A stretch of DNA of 38,853 nucleotides from Prevotella sp. UBA3288 (GCA_002361655.1 DETM01000005.1:20486-59338); one strand, 5' to 3'. Positions 17,043 through 27,564 are shown, numbered from the stretch's first letter. The notes: generated by a model not told the origin, from the letters alone. Translations and numbers: made by a program.

Positions 17043-17648
17043 CTACGAATTCTGCAACACAGCCGTCCGCACCCGGCTCAGCGTTTCGGGCGTCATCTGC
17101 AGGTAACTGGCAATGTACACCAACGGCGCACGGAGCACCAACTGAGGCGCACTCTTCACCAGTTTCTGATAGCGGTCGAGCGCACTCTCGAAGCGCAGCA
17201 TGTCGGCACGTTGCTGACTGATGATGAGCGACTCCTCGAGTATCTTACGATAGAGCATCTGAATGTTCACACTCTTCATCGACACGGCCTCTAGTTCGTG
17301 CATCGGAATGGCATAGACCAGCGTCGGCTCCAAGGCTTGCATAATCTGCGTGGAGGCCGTCTCACGAAACAGACTCTCTATACTCATGCAGATGGTATTC
17401 TCGGTGGCCATATATTCTGTCAGTTCCTTGCCGTTCTTGAAATAGTACTGACGCACCAAACCCTTTACAATCCAATAGATGTTGCGACACACCTCGCCTT
17501 CGTCGAGTATCTTCTCGCCTTTGGCAAACTTCATCGGAACGAGGATGCTTTCCAGCGTGTCCAATTCCTCGTGAGTCATCGTACTGTATTTGCGTGCTAG
17601 TTCACGGGCCACGTCTCGTGGAGTTAATGTTAGGGTTGTCGTTGTCAT
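17043..17648 (-). CDS. Crp/Fnr family transcriptional regulator
   Basis: 201 residues. A cyclic-nucleotide-binding-like beta-barrel (about 30-125: KFAKGEKILDEGEVCRNIYWIVKGLVRQYY, with G-x-L turns) is followed by a short C-terminal part with a winged-helix end LVYIASYLQMTPETLSRVRTAVL, which is the recognition-helix region of this family. No cysteine cluster for an iron-sulfur centre and no clear cAMP pocket, so the ligand is unknown. Bacteroidota carry many such paralogues that act on nearby or stress genes. It lies 79 bases downstream of lepA in the same direction, and that spacer holds two direct copies of GATTCTACTAAA. No canonical -7 box was found, so it may be read from lepA or from a regulated promoter. 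Confidence 0.88.
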   Translation of the reverse strand: MTTTTLTLTPRDVARELARKYSTMTHEELDTLESILVPMKFAKGEKILDEGEVCRNIYWIVKGLVRQYYFKNGKELTEYMATENTICMSIESLFRETASTQIMQALEPTLVYAIPMHELEAVSMKSVNIQMLYRKILEESLIISQQRADMLRFESALDRYQKLVKSAPQLVLRAPLVYIASYLQMTPETLSRVRTAVLQNS

Positions 17649-17674
17649 ACTTGCTCTTTGTTTTTGGTTTTAGG

Positions 17675-17712
17675 TTTAGTAGAATCGTATCGGATAATCA
17701 TTTAGTAGAATC
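17675..17712 (-). promoter_or_regulatory. Direct repeat ahead of the Crp/Fnr gene, possible operator
   Basis: GATTCTACTAAA occurs twice on the minus strand (17675-17686 and 17701-17712), start to start 26 bases, within the 79-base spacer between lepA and the regulator gene. The position suggests a binding site, possibly autoregulation, but binding is only inferred. Confidence 0.45.
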
Positions 17713-17727
17713 AGGCACCACTCCCCA

Positions 17728-19509
<1,782 letters not shown>

Positions 19510-19532
19510 TGACGTATTATGCCTTTAGCCTG

Positions 19533-19540
19533 CAAAGTTA
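19533..19540 (-). promoter_or_regulatory. -7 box of the lepA promoter
   Basis: TAACTTTG on the minus strand, 23 bases before the lepA ATG. No obvious -33 box. Confidence 0.65.
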
Positions 19541-19582
19541 CAAAAAAGAAAGGAAAAAACTCGCTATTTTATGTTTTTTTTG

Positions 19583-19628
19583 TAACTTTGGCTATAAATT
19601 GCCGAAAATGCCGGTAATGTAACATTAC
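19583..19628 (+). promoter_or_regulatory. Orphan rightward -7 box followed by a 15-bp palindrome
   Basis: TAACTTTG at 19583-19590 points right but no gene starts until 19786. A perfect 7-bp palindrome with one central base, GTAATGTAACATTAC (19614-19628), lies where the early transcript would be. It may be an extra promoter for the lipoprotein gene with an operator, or the start of a small RNA. Confidence 0.4.
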
Positions 19629-19720
19629 GTTTCTTCTGTATGTCGTAACGCAGGCTAGAAGAAAAAGTGTCGTCGTATCAATAGGCTTAACATAATCATA
19701 GTTTTTATTTCCTGCAAAGA

Positions 19721-19752
19721 TTTTGCGCTTTTACCGTTTTTTCGTACCTTTG
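19721..19752 (+). promoter_or_regulatory. Proximal promoter of the small lipoprotein gene
   Basis: TTTTG (19721-19725), a 19-base spacer, TACCTTTG (19745-19752), 33 bases before the ATG at 19786. Confidence 0.75.
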
Positions 19753-19785
19753 CCTCCGAAATAAGAACTGCACATTATTTTATTT

Positions 19786-20178
19786 ATGAAGAAAACATTC
19801 TTACTGTTGGCAGCAGCCGTGATGTTCACAGCCTGTCAGGAATCGTTAGAGGAACGCGCAGCCCGCGAGGCTCGCGAGGTGACTGAAAACAAATGTCCGA
19901 TGCCTGTGGGCGACAACATGATGCTCGACAGCATCGTGTTCGACATCCCCACACTCACCCAGTCGCAGTATTTCCGTTTCATCGGCGACAACGACAACGA
20001 CAGCGTGGTTTATGCCCTGCAAGACGCTAAACGGATACTGGTGGCTGAACTAAAGAGCACGCCCACCTACCGTTCGCTGATGAACAAGGGGGTCAGTTTC
20101 CGCTACGTCTACCGTTCGAACAAGAATCCCGAGAAGACCTATCTGGATATTACCCTGACGAAGGAGGATTACCAATAG
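19786..20178 (+). CDS. Small lipoprotein of unknown function
   Basis: 130 residues. MKKTFLLLAAAVMFTACQE is a lipoprotein signal with lipobox FTAC, so the mature protein begins at Cys17 and is probably anchored in the outer membrane. The rest has no motif I recognise: a charged helix (ESLEERAAREAREVTENKCP), then a small alpha/beta domain with FDIPTLTQSQYFRFIGDNDNDSVVY and a C-terminal FRYVYRSNKNPEKTYLDITLTKEDY. It stands alone between divergent lepA and the convergent pectate lyase and has its own promoter. Real because of the signal, codon use like its neighbours, promoter spacing and terminator. Confidence 0.8.
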   Translation: MKKTFLLLAAAVMFTACQESLEERAAREAREVTENKCPMPVGDNMMLDSIVFDIPTLTQSQYFRFIGDNDNDSVVYALQDAKRILVAELKSTPTYRSLMNKGVSFRYVYRSNKNPEKTYLDITLTKEDYQ

Positions 20179-20239
20179 TATTTATCCCCTAAGTTTTGGG
20201 GTTGGAGGTCTGAACAACCTCGGATGACTAAAGCCAGAA

Positions 20240-20280
20240 ACAAACAAAAGAGGATATCGACACCCTCTTTTGTTTGTATT
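20240..20280. terminator. Bidirectional hairpin terminator
   Basis: A perfect 14-bp stem, 20240-20253 with 20264-20277 (ACAAACAAAAGAGG), and a 10-base loop. A- and T-rich flanks fit termination of both the lipoprotein gene and the convergent pectate lyase gene. Confidence 0.85.
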
Positions 20281-20294
20281 GTTTCCTGTTTTGC

Positions 20295-23200
20295 TTAGAA
20301 GATCACCTTGCGCGACTGCACCTTGCCGTCGCTGGTATAGATGCGCATCAGATAAAGGCCCTTGTGGGGTGTGGAGATCCGTTCGCCGGCGATGGTGAAA
20401 TAATCGACGAGGCGTGCATCAGACATGCTGACCTCACGGATGGCATCCGGTATGTCCTCAGGCTCGAAACCTTCACCCAAGCCCTTACCATCGGCGTCGG
20501 CCACACGGAACTCGCTGAGGGTGACGCTGCCCGACAACTTGGTGGGCACGAGTTTGACGAAACGGGACTCGCTGTTGAGATAGAGCACATCGTCGAAGGG
20601 GAAATCGGCGTTGCGCAACACACGGATGGTGCGCCAACCCGGGGTCGTGTCAGCATTGCGCGTCTCCTGAATCTTGAACTCCACGGCGGACGTACCGATA
20701 TAGGCGGCCTTCACACGAATGGCGGGCGATGCTGAGTCGAAGAAGGTCATCACCTTGTCGGAAGTGGAGGTAAACACGGCCTGATCGGCAGTGACATCGC
20801 CGCTCACCTGCACCCAGTGGGGATGCTGTGTGTTGCCGTCTTGCACGGTGCCATCCTCTCTGGGCAGCAGAGCGACGGTGTTGAAGGGCTTGAAGTTGAC
20901 GGGGAGCGTAGTGGCGCGGCCCTTGTGGGTGTCACTGATGGTCTCGAGCGAAGCGAAGTCGCAGGTAGAGAACTCAAATTCGTCGGTGAAGGTCTTCTTG
21001 CCATTAATATCGGTGATGGCCCCTTCGGGGAAGGTGATAGTATAGTCTGTATTGGCATCAAGGGCCTCGTATGTGACGGTCAGCGCAGAACCGACAGCAG
21101 CCACATCCACCAGGCGCTCGTAGGCATCGCCATTGATGGTGGCTCCGCCCTTGTAGACAATGTCTTGATTGAAGCGGAAGGTCATGCTACCATCCATATA
21201 CGAGATTTTCTCGTTGTCGGGATAGGTCTTAATGGCTATGGGCTCGTTGACATCTACGGGGACATACTTCTCGATAAGCACATCGTGGACGCGGAACTTC
21301 TTGCCGTTGCCATCGATTTTGAAAATCACCTTGCCCTCGCCTGTATAAGTATATTTGTGTTTGAAGTTCTTCTTCGCATTGGCCAGGGTGAACGAGGTGG
21401 CTGTCGTCTCTGTACCGCCGACGATGGTCTTCAGGTTGAAGGTTTTCGAACTGGTGTCGGAGTTGCCGGTCCAGATGGTGATTGTCGCAGGACCTTCCAC
21501 TTCCGGCAACTGGATATAGCCGCTGCCGCTGGTGAATTCCACACAACGACCGGTCGCACCGGCGTCATCAGTCGAATAGTCGCCCAAAAGGGCGGAGGCA
21601 CTGAACGACACGATGCGGGCACTGCTGCTGCCATTGGCACCAAAGGTCATGCCTGCTACCTTTTTTGAAGTATTGCCGTTAATGATATCGGCATTGCCAT
21701 TGCCAGGGTATGCGTCATAAAACTCTGCCGGCTCGGTGTTGAAATTGGTATAGAACAGCGTGCCGCCCTCAACGGTCTTAAACGACCAGACGGGGCCTTC
21801 TGTCGAGCCCACATTGTTGCGGGCATTCACACGCCAATAGTAAGTGGTGTTGGCTTCGAGCGTCCCGCTGTACTCGTAACTCTTCGTCGTAGTAGTGCCT
21901 ATACGCGTCAGTTTCTCCGGGTCCTTGCCCAGATAGACCAGATACATCACCGTGCCATAGTAGTCTTTCGTAGAGTTGTCCCACGTGAGCGTCACCCCAC
22001 CTTCAGCCACGCCGACCTCGGCATTGACAGCCGGCGAAGGGTTGACACACTGCTTGGGGGCCTGGGCATCGCCGATAGTCTCTGTGGTCACCGTGGCATA
22101 GGGCGACACGACATTGTCTGCGCCATAGGCCTGCACACGGAAATAGTAAACGGTCTCGGGTGTCAGGTCGCCGGCCACATACGACGTGGTATTGGCTTCC
22201 AGGCGAGCCTTCTCGGTAAATGTCTTGTTGTCGGTAGAAATCTCTACGATATAACCCCGTTCGTTGTCAGCATTGTCTGTCCACGACAGAGCGACGGAGG
22301 TCTTCTGCTGTTCGGTCACTTTCAGGTTGGTAGGGTTCTTCACGTAGGGATAGGCCTCGGTGATGGTGAACACATAGTTCTCGATATTGGCATAGCCATT
22401 GGCGGCGATGGCAGCCGCATCGGCAGCATTGTTGGGGTTCAGACCGTTGGCTTTCTCCCACTCGTCGGGGATACCGTCGCCGTCAGTATCCTGCGGCTTG
22501 TTGCCGGTGAACAGCGTGCCGGTGCCCTTATGAGGCAGCGTAGTCTCGTCTGAGATGCCACCGCTCGAACCGCCGGTACCAAACGAGATCAGTTCGTCAA
22601 TCAGATACTGGTCCACCTCGTCACGCGAAGGCAGACTAGGACCTACGCTATCGATAATCCAACGTATGGCCTGCTCGGCCGTCATGGTCTCCGTAATCTC
22701 AGGGAAGGGCTTCGGCTGGTTGGTAATGGCACTGAGCGAAGCACGTACCAAACCACCGGTAGCCGTGTACTGCGCTTCAGTCATGGCCGAACCGTTCAGT
22801 TGGCCGTCTTTGTTGTCGTCGTAAAAATTGCCTACACCGTAGAACTGGAAGTTCTCGTTGCCATCCGACATGGGACTGGTGCTGCTGAACGGACCCTTAA
22901 CGAAATAGTTGTTCTCAATATCAGCCCATGAGTTGCCTGCACTCTCGCGGCCCATCAGGTAGCAACCGCCATTACCCCAGTTGTACACCACGTTATTCAC
23001 AAACTGGTTCAGACCCTTCACCTTCGGGTTGCGGGTCTTGTTCTCTATATACAGGTTACGATAGAGCGTCACGCCACCCTCGGTCTGAATCAGTCCGCCG
23101 CAGGAGTGCGTCTGCAGGCCCTGACCGATGATGGAGTTCTGAATGGTGATGTCGGTAGGCACGGTGCCCTTGTTGTCCCAACTGATGGAGAAGCACTCAT

Positions 23201-23663
23201 CGCGTCCCCACAGCACCGACAGGTGGTCGAAGATCATGTTGCGACCATTGGCCACGCCGGCAGCATCCTTGCCGCTCGTACCGCCCTTACCCATGCGGAA
23301 GCGCATGTGCCGAACGATGATGTTGTCGGCACTGGAGAACGACACGCGGTCGCCATAGACCTGCACGCCATCGCCCGGGGCTGTCTGGCCGAGCACTGTC
23401 AGATTCTTCGAGAACACTAGCCCTGACGACAGTTTGATGACGCCACACACATCGAATACAATGATGCGGTTGGGCTGGCTGACGGCATCGCGGAGCGAAC
23501 CGCTGCCGCTGTCGTTCAGGTTAGTCACATGGTAGATGGTTCCACCACGGCCACCCGTAGCAAACCGGCCGAATCCCTGTGCGCCGGGGAATGCCAGTTG
23601 CTGTGCACTGACCAGCATACTGCCAGCCAGCAACAGGACAGAAAATAATAGTCTTGCTTTCAT
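20295..23663 (-). CDS. Secreted multidomain pectate lyase (PL1 type) with FN3 domains and probable T9SS tail
   Basis: 1122 residues. Signal peptide at 1-20, then a right-handed beta-helix of the pectate lyase superfamily (about 22-390: FPGAQGFGRFATGGRGGTIYHVTNLNDSGSGSLRDAV, TVLGQTAPGDGVQVYGD, NIIVRHMRFRMG, FDHLSVLWGRDE), cleaving polygalacturonate by beta-elimination. A calcium-binding DTDGDGIPDEW motif with GLNPNNAAD follows near 395-415. Two fibronectin type III domains come next (about 437-535 and 540-640), then beta-rich modules including an Ig-like one with FRFNQDIVYKGG. The last 50 residues (VDYFTIAGERISTPHKGLYLMRIYTSDGKVQSRKVIF) look like a type A T9SS sorting domain, so export to the surface or medium is likely. 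Its products would feed GH105 enzymes such as the one at 1309-3699. It starts only 24 bases after pyrD. Confidence 0.88.
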   Translation of the reverse strand: MKARLLFSVLLLAGSMLVSAQQLAFPGAQGFGRFATGGRGGTIYHVTNLNDSGSGSLRDAVSQPNRIIVFDVCGVIKLSSGLVFSKNLTVLGQTAPGDGVQVYGDRVSFSSADNIIVRHMRFRMGKGGTSGKDAAGVANGRNMIFDHLSVLWGRDECFSISWDNKGTVPTDITIQNSIIGQGLQTHSCGGLIQTEGGVTLYRNLYIENKTRNPKVKGLNQFVNNVVYNWGNGGCYLMGRESAGNSWADIENNYFVKGPFSSTSPMSDGNENFQFYGVGNFYDDNKDGQLNGSAMTEAQYTATGGLVRASLSAITNQPKPFPEITETMTAEQAIRWIIDSVGPSLPSRDEVDQYLIDELISFGTGGSSGGISDETTLPHKGTGTLFTGNKPQDTDGDGIPDEWEKANGLNPNNAADAAAIAANGYANIENYVFTITEAYPYVKNPTNLKVTEQQKTSVALSWTDNADNERGYIVEISTDNKTFTEKARLEANTTSYVAGDLTPETVYYFRVQAYGADNVVSPYATVTTETIGDAQAPKQCVNPSPAVNAEVGVAEGGVTLTWDNSTKDYYGTVMYLVYLGKDPEKLTRIGTTTTKSYEYSGTLEANTTYYWRVNARNNVGSTEGPVWSFKTVEGGTLFYTNFNTEPAEFYDAYPGNGNADIINGNTSKKVAGMTFGANGSSSARIVSFSASALLGDYSTDDAGATGRCVEFTSGSGYIQLPEVEGPATITIWTGNSDTSSKTFNLKTIVGGTETTATSFTLANAKKNFKHKYTYTGEGKVIFKIDGNGKKFRVHDVLIEKYVPVDVNEPIAIKTYPDNEKISYMDGSMTFRFNQDIVYKGGATINGDAYERLVDVAAVGSALTVTYEALDANTDYTITFPEGAITDINGKKTFTDEFEFSTCDFASLETISDTHKGRATTLPVNFKPFNTVALLPREDGTVQDGNTQHPHWVQVSGDVTADQAVFTSTSDKVMTFFDSASPAIRVKAAYIGTSAVEFKIQETRNADTTPGWRTIRVLRNADFPFDDVLYLNSESRFVKLVPTKLSGSVTLSEFRVADADGKGLGEGFEPEDIPDAIREVSMSDARLVDYFTIAGERISTPHKGLYLMRIYTSDGKVQSRKVIF

Positions 23664-23687
23664 TGTTAAGTAAATTAGTCTTAGTTA

Positions 23688-24596
23688 TTATTCTATTGTT
23701 CCTATGATTTCTTTCACTGACGACACGCCGTGGCGGTCGAGCCAGTCGTTCATGCCGTCGCGCACCTTAATGCTCACGGCAGGATCTAGGAAATTGGCCG
23801 TGCCGATTTCGATGGCCGTTGCGCCGCACATCATGAATGCCAACGCATCCTCGGCCGTACTGATACCACCCAGTCCTACTACGGGTATCTCCACGCTGCG
23901 GGCCACCTGATAGACCATCCGCAGCGCCACGGGCTTCACGGCAGGACCGCTCAGCCCACCCGTTCCTATAGAAAGCACACGCTTGCGCTTCTCGATGTCC
24001 ACGGCCATACCCATCAGCGTATTGATGAGCGACACAGCATCGGCTCCCTCAGCCTCGACGGCACGGGCTATCTCGGTGATGTCGGTCACGTTGGGCGACA
24101 GTTTCACGATGAGCGTCTTGTGATAGGCCCGGCGAACGGCTTTCACCACACTGGCAGCACCCTGACAGGTGACGCCGAAGGCCATGCCGCCATCCTTTAC
24201 GTTGGGGCACGAGATGTTCAGTTCGATGGCAGGGATGCGGTCCAAGCGGTCAATGCGGGCAGCACACTCGGCATAGTCTTCTGGCGAAGAGCCGCTGACG
24301 TTGACAATCATGTTCGTGTCCACATCCTTTATCTGCGGATAGATATGCTCACAGAAATAGTCGACGCCCTTGTTCTGCAGCCCCACGCAGTTGAGCATAC
24401 CCATCGGGGTCTCAGCCATACGGGGATAGTCGTTACCCTCGCGGGGCTTCAGCGTGGTGCCTTTCACAATGATGCCGCCAAGACCGTCCAGGGGCACGAA
24501 ATCCTGAAACTCCAGACCGTAGCCAAACGTGCCGGAGGCCGTCATCACGGGATTCTTTAGGCACAGTTGGCCTATCTTTACATCTAACTTTGCCAT
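23688..24596 (-). CDS. pyrD: Dihydroorotate dehydrogenase B, catalytic subunit
   Basis: 302 residues, class 1B. Oxidises dihydroorotate to orotate with FMN in pyrimidine synthesis; electrons pass through PyrK to NAD. Landmarks are [13 protein letters not shown] at the N terminus, [13 protein letters not shown], the catalytic-loop cysteine in [35 protein letters not shown], and the FMN-phosphate site [31 protein letters not shown]. Its start overlaps the end of pyrK by 13 bases, indicating translational coupling. The pectate lyase gene follows closely. Confidence 0.97.
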   Translation of the reverse strand: MAKLDVKIGQLCLKNPVMTASGTFGYGLEFQDFVPLDGLGGIIVKGTTLKPREGNDYPRMAETPMGMLNCVGLQNKGVDYFCEHIYPQIKDVDTNMIVNVSGSSPEDYAECAARIDRLDRIPAIELNISCPNVKDGGMAFGVTCQGAASVVKAVRRAYHKTLIVKLSPNVTDITEIARAVEAEGADAVSLINTLMGMAVDIEKRKRVLSIGTGGLSGPAVKPVALRMVYQVARSVEIPVVGLGGISTAEDALAFMMCGATAIEIGTANFLDPAVSIKVRDGMNDWLDRHGVSSVKEIIGTIE

Positions 24597-25438
24597 AGCA
24601 GTCTCTTGATATTAAACACCGGACCGTCCTTGCACACACAGACGTTTGTTGTCGCAGCCTCGCCTCCTGCCGAAGGGGCAGCCTTCACCTTTTCCACACA
24701 GCACAGGCAGGCCCCAAGGCCACATGCCATCAGATTCTCCAGCGACACCTCGCAGTCGATATTCTTCTCAACGGCATAGCGGGCCACCGCCTTCATCATC
24801 GGCGTGGGACCGCAACACTGGATGAGGTCGAAATGCGCCTGCTGCAAAACGGAATGGTTAGTCACAAATCCTTTCTCGCCCATCGACCCGTCTTCGGTAG
24901 TCACCAGCACCCGCCCATACTTCTCAAACTCAGCGAGCATCAGCAGGTCCTTAGCCGTGCGGGCTCCGAGTAGGAACGTGGGTTCTGCCCCGCCCTGCCT
25001 GAGCACAGCACCCAGATAAAGCAACGGTGCCACGCCGACGCCACCACCTACGAGCAATGGCGAGGGGTGAGAGGTAAGGAGCGCACCCGACCTCTGGTCG
25101 TCTGCTCTTAAAAGCCCGCAACAAGAGTTAAGCGAAAAGCCATTGCCTAATGGCAACACGCAGTTGAGGGTGTCGCCCGCCGCCAGTTGTGCCAAGCGAC
25201 GGGTGCCATCGCCCACACAGGCCACGAGCAACCAGAGTTCGTTGGCAGCGCGATCGACAAAATGAATAGATATCGGTCTGCGCAGAAAGGTTGACGGTGA
25301 ACCATCTACCCTAACCTCGACAAACTGTCCCGGCAGCATCTCCGGCAACGGCTGCTCGTCAGTCAGGCGTATCAGCACATAGCGCTCATGCACTCTCTCC
25401 ACGGACTTGACCTTCAAATCCAGGATATGTTTCTTCAT
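24584..25438 (-). CDS. pyrK: Dihydroorotate dehydrogenase B, electron transfer subunit
   Basis: 284 residues. Ferredoxin-reductase-like FAD domain ([11 protein letters not shown] motif; [19 protein letters not shown] site) and a C-terminal 2Fe-2S site with four cysteines in [18 protein letters not shown] and [11 protein letters not shown]. Forms the 1B holoenzyme with PyrD. Odd feature: between LPLGNGFSL and LLVGGG the usual short link is expanded ([24 protein letters not shown], partly encoded by degenerate heptads at 25059-25079), adding roughly 15-18 residues; it should be a surface loop. First gene of the pyrK-pyrD unit, with a promoter just upstream. Confidence 0.95.
   Translation of the reverse strand: MKKHILDLKVKSVERVHERYVLIRLTDEQPLPEMLPGQFVEVRVDGSPSTFLRRPISIHFVDRAANELWLLVACVGDGTRRLAQLAAGDTLNCVLPLGNGFSLNSCCGLLRADDQRSGALLTSHPSPLLVGGGVGVAPLLYLGAVLRQGGAEPTFLLGARTAKDLLMLAEFEKYGRVLVTTEDGSMGEKGFVTNHSVLQQAHFDLIQCCGPTPMMKAVARYAVEKNIDCEVSLENLMACGLGACLCCVEKVKAAPSAGGEAATTNVCVCKDGPVFNIKRLLWQS
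25059..25079 (+). repeat. Three degenerate heptads inside pyrK
   Basis: GGCGAGG, GGTGAGA and GGTAAGG follow one another on the plus strand. They match the GGTGAAG heptad family found in cobT and at the cobU/cobT junction, and lie in the expanded loop of PyrK. Confidence 0.5.
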
Positions 25439-25463
25439 AAATGTAATTAATCTGTTCAGCCGA

Positions 25464-25494
25464 CAAAGTTACGACTTTCTTGCTAATTATGCAA
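25464..25494 (-). promoter_or_regulatory. Promoter of the pyrK-pyrD unit
   Basis: Minus strand TTG (25492-25494), a 20-base spacer, TAACTTTG (25464-25471), 25 bases before the pyrK ATG. It lies within the 3' end region of the BlaI/MecI remnant. Confidence 0.75.
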
Positions 25495-25495
25495 G

Positions 25496-25717
25496 TTATT
25501 CACCTATTTTTTCTTCGGCTTCTGCGAGAAGCGGTAACTTCACCGCTTCATTCTTGTTTTTTAATTCTGTCAGGAAGTCGAGCAGTTTCTGCTCGCTTAC
25601 CTTCTCCTCGATGACGAGCGTGGACACCAGTTCCATGTAGGAGTGCTTGAAGTAGCGGTCAACGTAACCGCCGAGTTTTGTGCGGCCATAGTCCTCCTGA
25701 CTGACAGCAACAGCGAG
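25496..25717 (-). pseudogene. C-terminal remnant of a BlaI/MecI-family repressor
   Basis: An open minus-strand frame without a usable start codon reads ...SQEDYGRTKLGGYVDRYF, then KHSYMELVSTLVIEEKVSEQ, then KLLDFLTELKNKNEAVKLPL, and stops at TAA 25496-25498. This matches the dimerisation half of Bacteroidota BlaI/MecI penicillinase repressors, where (S)xEEYGRxKLGGFVERYF-type segments follow the winged helix. The DNA-binding half is absent: the frame meets TAA at 25733-25735, and the sequence before residue VSQEDY does not resemble the family. No partner M56/BlaR1 peptidase is present. The remnant's end overlaps the pyrK promoter region. Confident as a fragment, less so for the exact breakpoint. 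Confidence 0.7.
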
Positions 25718-25764
25718 AACTTTTAAACGCTTTTAACCGTTGAATTGCTTTTTTGACGTTTTTC

Positions 25765-25796
25765 TTTGGCACTTCTATCTCTTTTTCGTAACTTTG
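25765..25796 (+). promoter_or_regulatory. Promoter of the nuclease gene
   Basis: TTTG (25765-25768), a 20-base spacer, TAACTTTG (25789-25796), only 8 bases before the ATG at 25805. The transcript is nearly leaderless. Confidence 0.75.
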
Positions 25797-25804
25797 CCAC
25801 CAAT

Positions 25805-26608
25805 ATGAACAAGACATCTCTATTCATCTTCTCACTGCTGCTCTTTCTGACAGGATGCAAAGGGCAGCAGACAAAGACTGCGGAAACATCACCTGTGCTG
25901 CAGGCCGGACTCTACAAATCACCACAGCCTGTCGACCTGCTCAGACAGCATGTGGCACGCGGCGTTTCTGATATCATCCTGGAAAGGAAAGGCTATGTCA
26001 CGTCGTACAACAAACAGCGCAAGACACCCAACTGGGTGGCGTGGACACTGACCAGACAGCACACCTACGGCGACATACAACGCCAGAGTGAGCGATTCGA
26101 AGAGGACACCGACGTGCCAACCCCCCGCGCCACCTATCAGGACTACTACAACTCACGCTACGACCGAGGCCACATGTGTCCGGCCGGCGATAACAAATGG
26201 GACGCTGAAGCCATGCGCCAATCCTTCCTGATGACCAACATCTGTCCGCAGAATCACGGTCTGAATAAAGAAGACTGGAACAACCTGGAAATGCAATGCC
26301 GCACATGGGCACGCCGCTATGGTGAGGTGACCATCGTCTGCGGCCCCATTTTCGAGGGCGAGTCCAGGTTTATCGGCCGAAACAAAGTACAGGTGCCCAG
26401 CGGATTCTTCAAGGTGGTATATCGTGAAAAACCACAGAAAAAGGCCATCGGCTTCATCTTCCGCAACAACGGCAACCGTCAGCCCTGGCGCGAACAGGCC
26501 TGCTCTGTCGACGATGTCGAGGAGCGAACAGGCTTCGACTTCTTCCCACAGTTGCCTGATGACACGGAAGACCTCATCGAGGCAGAGGAATTGCTGCGCG
26601 ACTGGTAG
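25805..26608 (+). CDS. DNA/RNA non-specific endonuclease, lipoprotein
   Basis: 267 residues from the ATG at 25805; an in-frame ATG at 25766 would overlap the promoter. The start MNKTSLFIFSLLLFLTGC is a lipoprotein signal (Cys18). The body is a beta-beta-alpha-metal nuclease of the NUC1/Serratia type: YDRGHMCPAGDNKW contains the DRGH catalytic motif with the general-base His, followed by QSFLMTNICPQNHGLNKEDWNNLE with the metal-binding Asn. It cuts DNA and RNA without sequence preference. Outside the cytoplasm it would serve nucleotide and phosphate scavenging or defence against free DNA. Stands alone with its own promoter. Confidence 0.93.
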   Translation: MNKTSLFIFSLLLFLTGCKGQQTKTAETSPVLQAGLYKSPQPVDLLRQHVARGVSDIILERKGYVTSYNKQRKTPNWVAWTLTRQHTYGDIQRQSERFEEDTDVPTPRATYQDYYNSRYDRGHMCPAGDNKWDAEAMRQSFLMTNICPQNHGLNKEDWNNLEMQCRTWARRYGEVTIVCGPIFEGESRFIGRNKVQVPSGFFKVVYREKPQKKAIGFIFRNNGNRQPWREQACSVDDVEERTGFDFFPQLPDDTEDLIEAEELLRDW

Positions 26609-26691
26609 GCAACTCACACCTCCCCACTGCCATTTGTGTTAAAGATGGTTTAAATTGAGACTGCATCGATGGGAGTTTGACGAAAAATGAC

Positions 26692-26699
26692 TACCTTTG
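26692..26699 (+). promoter_or_regulatory. -7 box of the nif3 operon promoter
   Basis: TACCTTTG ends 23 bases before the GTG at 26723. The -33 box is not clear. Confidence 0.65.
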
Positions 26700-26722
26700 C
26701 ACTCAAATTTCTATAAAGAAGC

Positions 26723-27508
26723 GTGAAAATACAACAAGTGCTGAGCGCCCTTGAACGAGTCGCGCCCCTGCCGCTGCAGGAAGACTGGGACAATGCCGGC
26801 CTGCAGATAGGATTAACAGAGGCGGAGGTTTCAGGGGCATTATTGTGTCTGGACGTTACTGAAACAGTCATCGACGAGGCCATGCGGAAAGGCTGCAACC
26901 TAGTGGTCAGCCATCATCCGCTGCTGTTCCGCGGGCTGAAACAGATTGCCGACCTGAACGATGTGCAACGTACCGTCAGAATGGCCATCAAGCATGACAT
27001 CTGCATCATCTCCATGCACACCAATCTGGACAACGCACCGGGAGGGGTCAACTGGAAGATTGCTGAGCACCTGGGTGCTCAGAAGATTACCCCAGGTGCA
27101 GAATCGTGCGCATCAGACGCGGCTAAATGTCCTTGGGTCATAGCCACACTACCCCACCCCCTTGACGCTAACGCCTTTATCGCATTGGTCAAAGAGCGCT
27201 TCCACGTGGCTTGCGCCCACTGCAACCAACTGCTCCAACGCCCCATCCGGACTGTAGCCATCTGCGGCGGTGCCGGCGATTTCATCCTCGACGACGCTAT
27301 CGCTCACAAAGCCGACGCCTTCATCACCGGCGAGATGCACTACCACCGCTATTTCGGTCACGAACAGGAGATACAAATCTGCGTCATCGGCCACTACGAG
27401 AGCGAGCAATTCACAACCGAAATCCTCAACGACATCATCCGGCGCGACTGCCCTGACGTCAAGACCTACATCGCAGAGACGAATACAAATCCCATTAAAT
27501 ACTATTAG
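26723..27508 (+). CDS. Nif3-like dinuclear metal centre protein
   Basis: 261 residues, starting at GTG (26723), supported by the family's usual N terminus (MKIQQVLSALERVAPLPLQEDWDNAGLQIG). Metal ligands appear in VVSHHPLLFRG (two His), MHTNLDNAPGG, and the C-terminal TGEMHYHRYF and CVIGHYESEQF. The short form without the PII-like insert, similar in length to E. coli YbgI. These form toroidal hexamers in the cytoplasm; the reaction is uncertain (a hydrolase or GTP-cyclohydrolase-like role has been proposed). It precedes the zinc-ribbon gene by 56 bases, a pairing that is common in Bacteroidota. An 11-bp tandem copy of its end (AATACTATTAG) follows its stop. Confidence 0.93.
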   Translation: MKIQQVLSALERVAPLPLQEDWDNAGLQIGLTEAEVSGALLCLDVTETVIDEAMRKGCNLVVSHHPLLFRGLKQIADLNDVQRTVRMAIKHDICIISMHTNLDNAPGGVNWKIAEHLGAQKITPGAESCASDAAKCPWVIATLPHPLDANAFIALVKERFHVACAHCNQLLQRPIRTVAICGGAGDFILDDAIAHKADAFITGEMHYHRYFGHEQEIQICVIGHYESEQFTTEILNDIIRRDCPDVKTYIAETNTNPIKYY

Positions 27509-27519
27509 AATACTATTTG
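27498..27519 (+). repeat. 11-bp tandem copy spanning the nif3 stop
   Basis: AATACTATTAG (27498-27508, ending in the stop) is followed directly by AATACTATTTG (27509-27519), 10 of 11 identical. The AT-rich spacer then contains ATATTAGAAT twice more (from about 27519 and 27553), so chance similarity is more likely here than at the GC-rich cases. Confidence 0.55.
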
Positions 27520-27564
27520 ATATTAGAATCACATCAAAATCATATTTACAATTATATTAGAATT

